64,000 nt of DNA from an uncultured Muribaculaceae bacterium (GTDB taxonomy: Bacteria; Bacteroidota; Bacteroidia; Bacteroidales; Muribaculaceae): positions 62,001-126,000 of the forward strand of contig CAKUJD010000003.1 of assembly GCA_934661195.1 (NCBI GenBank), written 5' to 3'. Made by a program: the position numbers and the translations under genes. The notes beneath the pieces are model-generated. The model saw only the letters and a list, made by a program, of their open reading frames with translations, searched no databases and was not told the DNA's origin. Positions 62,640-64,000 of the stretch are shown piece by piece; the first letter of the stretch is position 1, and each line of letters opens with the position of its first letter.

Positions 62640-64000
62640 ATGAAAAGAGCAGCAACACTTTGCATGACTGCGGCAGCCGTGACGGCAGCAATCGCAGCCC
62701 CCGAGGCAGAAGCCCCGCAGGCCACCGACTCGGTGACTCTGGCGGGCGTCACAGTAACGGCCATAAAGCAGTCGGCCGACCTGCGCACGCAGGCCACGGC
62801 CTCGACCGTGCTAAGCCGCCGCGATGTGGAGCGCAACGAGGTGACCGGCGCCAAGGCAGCCTCGGGCATGGTGCCCAACCTGTATGTGCCCGACTACGGC
62901 TCGCGGATGACGTCGACCATATATGTGCGCGGCATAGGCGCGCGCATCGACCAGCCGGCCGTGGGGCTGAGCATCGACAACGTGCCGGTGCTGAGCAAGG
63001 AGAACTACGACTTCGACCTGCTGGACATAAGCCGCATTGAGATGCTACGCGGGCCGCAAAGCACGCTGTATGGGCGCAACACCATGGGCGGAGCCATCAA
63101 CATCTACACGCTGTCGGCCATGAGCTATCAGGGCACGCGGCTGCTGGCCGAGTATGCCAGCGGCAAGAGCTACCGCGCCGGCGCCAGCCACTATGCGCGG
63201 CTGGGCGGCAACGTGTGGCTGGGGGCTGGAGCCTATTTCACCTCGACCGGCGGCCAGTTTACCAACCAATACAACGGCCGCAAATGCGACTGGGAGCATC
63301 AGGGCTATGCCCGCGCCAAGCTGGAGTGGCAGCCCAGCAGCCGGGTGCTGGTGAACAACTCGCTGTCGCTGACCATGAGCCGCCAGGGCGGATACCCGTA
63401 TGAATACATGGCCACGGGCCAAATCAGCTACAACGACACCTGCTTCTACCGCCGCACGGCGGTGCTCGACGGGCTCACGGTGAGTGCCGACCTGGGCAGC
63501 GTGCAGCTGTCGGGAATCAGCAGTTTCCAATATATCGACGACAACATGACGCTCGACCAGGACTTCACCCCCCTGCCCTACTTCACCCTGACGCAGGCGA
63601 GGCGCGAGTGGGCACTGACGCAAGACGTGGTGGCGCGCAGCCACGGCGACGATGAGCGGATCTACCAGTGGCTGGCGGGCCTCTTCGGCTTCTACCGCCA
63701 CAGCACCATGGATGCGCCCGTCACCTTTCTCGACACGGGCATAAGCCAGCTGATTGAGAGCCACCGCAACCAGGCCAACCCCGACTACCCCATACGCTGG
63801 GACGAGCGCAGCTTTGTGCTGGGCAGCCACTTCGGGCTGCCGCTGTGGGGCGTGGCCGCCTACCACCAGTCGACGCTCGACCTTGGCAAGGTGGCTCTCA
63901 CAGCCGGGCTGCGCGTGGACTATGAGCGCGCCGGACTGAGCTACACCAGCACCACCCACACGGGCTACAGCACGCTCGAGGCCGCCACAGGCGCCGTCTA
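62640..64000 (+). CDS. TonB-dependent outer-membrane receptor, 3' end outside the window
   Basis: The first 453 codons are open from ATG at 62640 to the window end. A signal peptide (MKRAATLCMTAAAVTAAIAA) is followed by VTLAGVTVTAIKQSADL (TonB-box region) and the plug domain (TIYVRGIGARIDQPAVGLSIDNVPV, DISRIEMLRGPQSTLYGRNTMGGAINI), then barrel strands. It lacks the N-terminal carboxypeptidase-regulatory-like domain of SusC transporters, so it looks like a metal-chelate or vitamin-type receptor. The ligand is not evident. No SusD-like partner is visible in the window. Confidence 0.9.
   Translation, partial: MKRAATLCMTAAAVTAAIAAPEAEAPQATDSVTLAGVTVTAIKQSADLRTQATASTVLSRRDVERNEVTGAKAASGMVPNLYVPDYGSRMTSTIYVRGIGARIDQPAVGLSIDNVPVLSKENYDFDLLDISRIEMLRGPQSTLYGRNTMGGAINIYTLSAMSYQGTRLLAEYASGKSYRAGASHYARLGGNVWLGAGAYFTSTGGQFTNQYNGRKCDWEHQGYARAKLEWQPSSRVLVNNSLSLTMSRQGGYPYEYMATGQISYNDTCFYRRTAVLDGLTVSADLGSVQLSGISSFQYIDDNMTLDQDFTPLPYFTLTQARREWALTQDVVARSHGDDERIYQWLAGLFGFYRHSTMDAPVTFLDTGISQLIESHRNQANPDYPIRWDERSFVLGSHFGLPLWGVAAYHQSTLDLGKVALTAGLRVDYERAGLSYTSTTHTGYSTLEAATGAV

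Overview
The window looks like a chromosomal segment from a fairly GC-rich member of the Bacteroidales (gut Muribaculaceae/Prevotella-like). The evidence is Bacteroidetes-type promoters (TAnnTTTG with TTTG/TTG about 19-21 nt upstream), proteins ending in T9SS-type sorting domains, an 11-subunit NADH dehydrogenase-type operon with fused nuoCD and no nuoEFG, an ATP synthase ordered D-C-B-E-F-H-A-G with a very short epsilon subunit, and a murT-murK-murQ order like that of Tannerella. The species cannot be named from the sequence alone.

Layout. 1-430: tRNA-Val with its promoter and terminator. 468-3838: three secreted proteins of unknown function, one with FN3 repeats and a T9SS tail. 4037-11859: a minus-strand housekeeping run (TPR protein, kdsA, rsmE, nupG-like, bifunctional nuclease, mnmA, DoxX, thioredoxin-like). 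12070-14777: plus-strand membrane protein, an 80-residue unknown and an outer-membrane barrel. 14778-15194: intergenic, with a dispersed repeat and a short tandem repeat. 15195-42780: a 27 kb all-minus island centred on peptidoglycan breakdown and recycling. 42974-60524: respiratory operons, with the complete ATP synthase operon sitting between nuoH and nuoI. 60525-64000: nuo leader, a serpin gene with a broken signal-peptide start flanked by repeats, and a TonB-dependent receptor that runs off the end.

The peptidoglycan island is the main interest. Its core transcription unit (26761 to 16020) encodes a GalT/HIT-like DUF4922 protein, a SpoIID/LytB protein, an AmpG-type importer, a NamZ exo-muramidase (DUF1343), an FAD/Fe-S D-lactate dehydrogenase-type protein, a MurT-like transporter, a MurNAc kinase and the MurQ etherase. 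MurQ splits MurNAc-6P into GlcNAc-6P and D-lactate, so the D-lactate dehydrogenase is the natural next step. Upstream units add four secreted Amidase_3-type proteins, a second kinase, two TolB/PD40-like propellers and two GT2 proteins, nearly all as paralogous pairs. The inferred scheme is that exported amidases and NamZ dismantle external or own wall, importers take up sugars and muropeptides, the kinase and etherase feed amino-sugar metabolism, and D-lactate is oxidised into the electron transport chain.

Functions are assigned from recognisable motifs and family resemblance by eye. No database search was run, and promoter and terminator calls are pattern-based.
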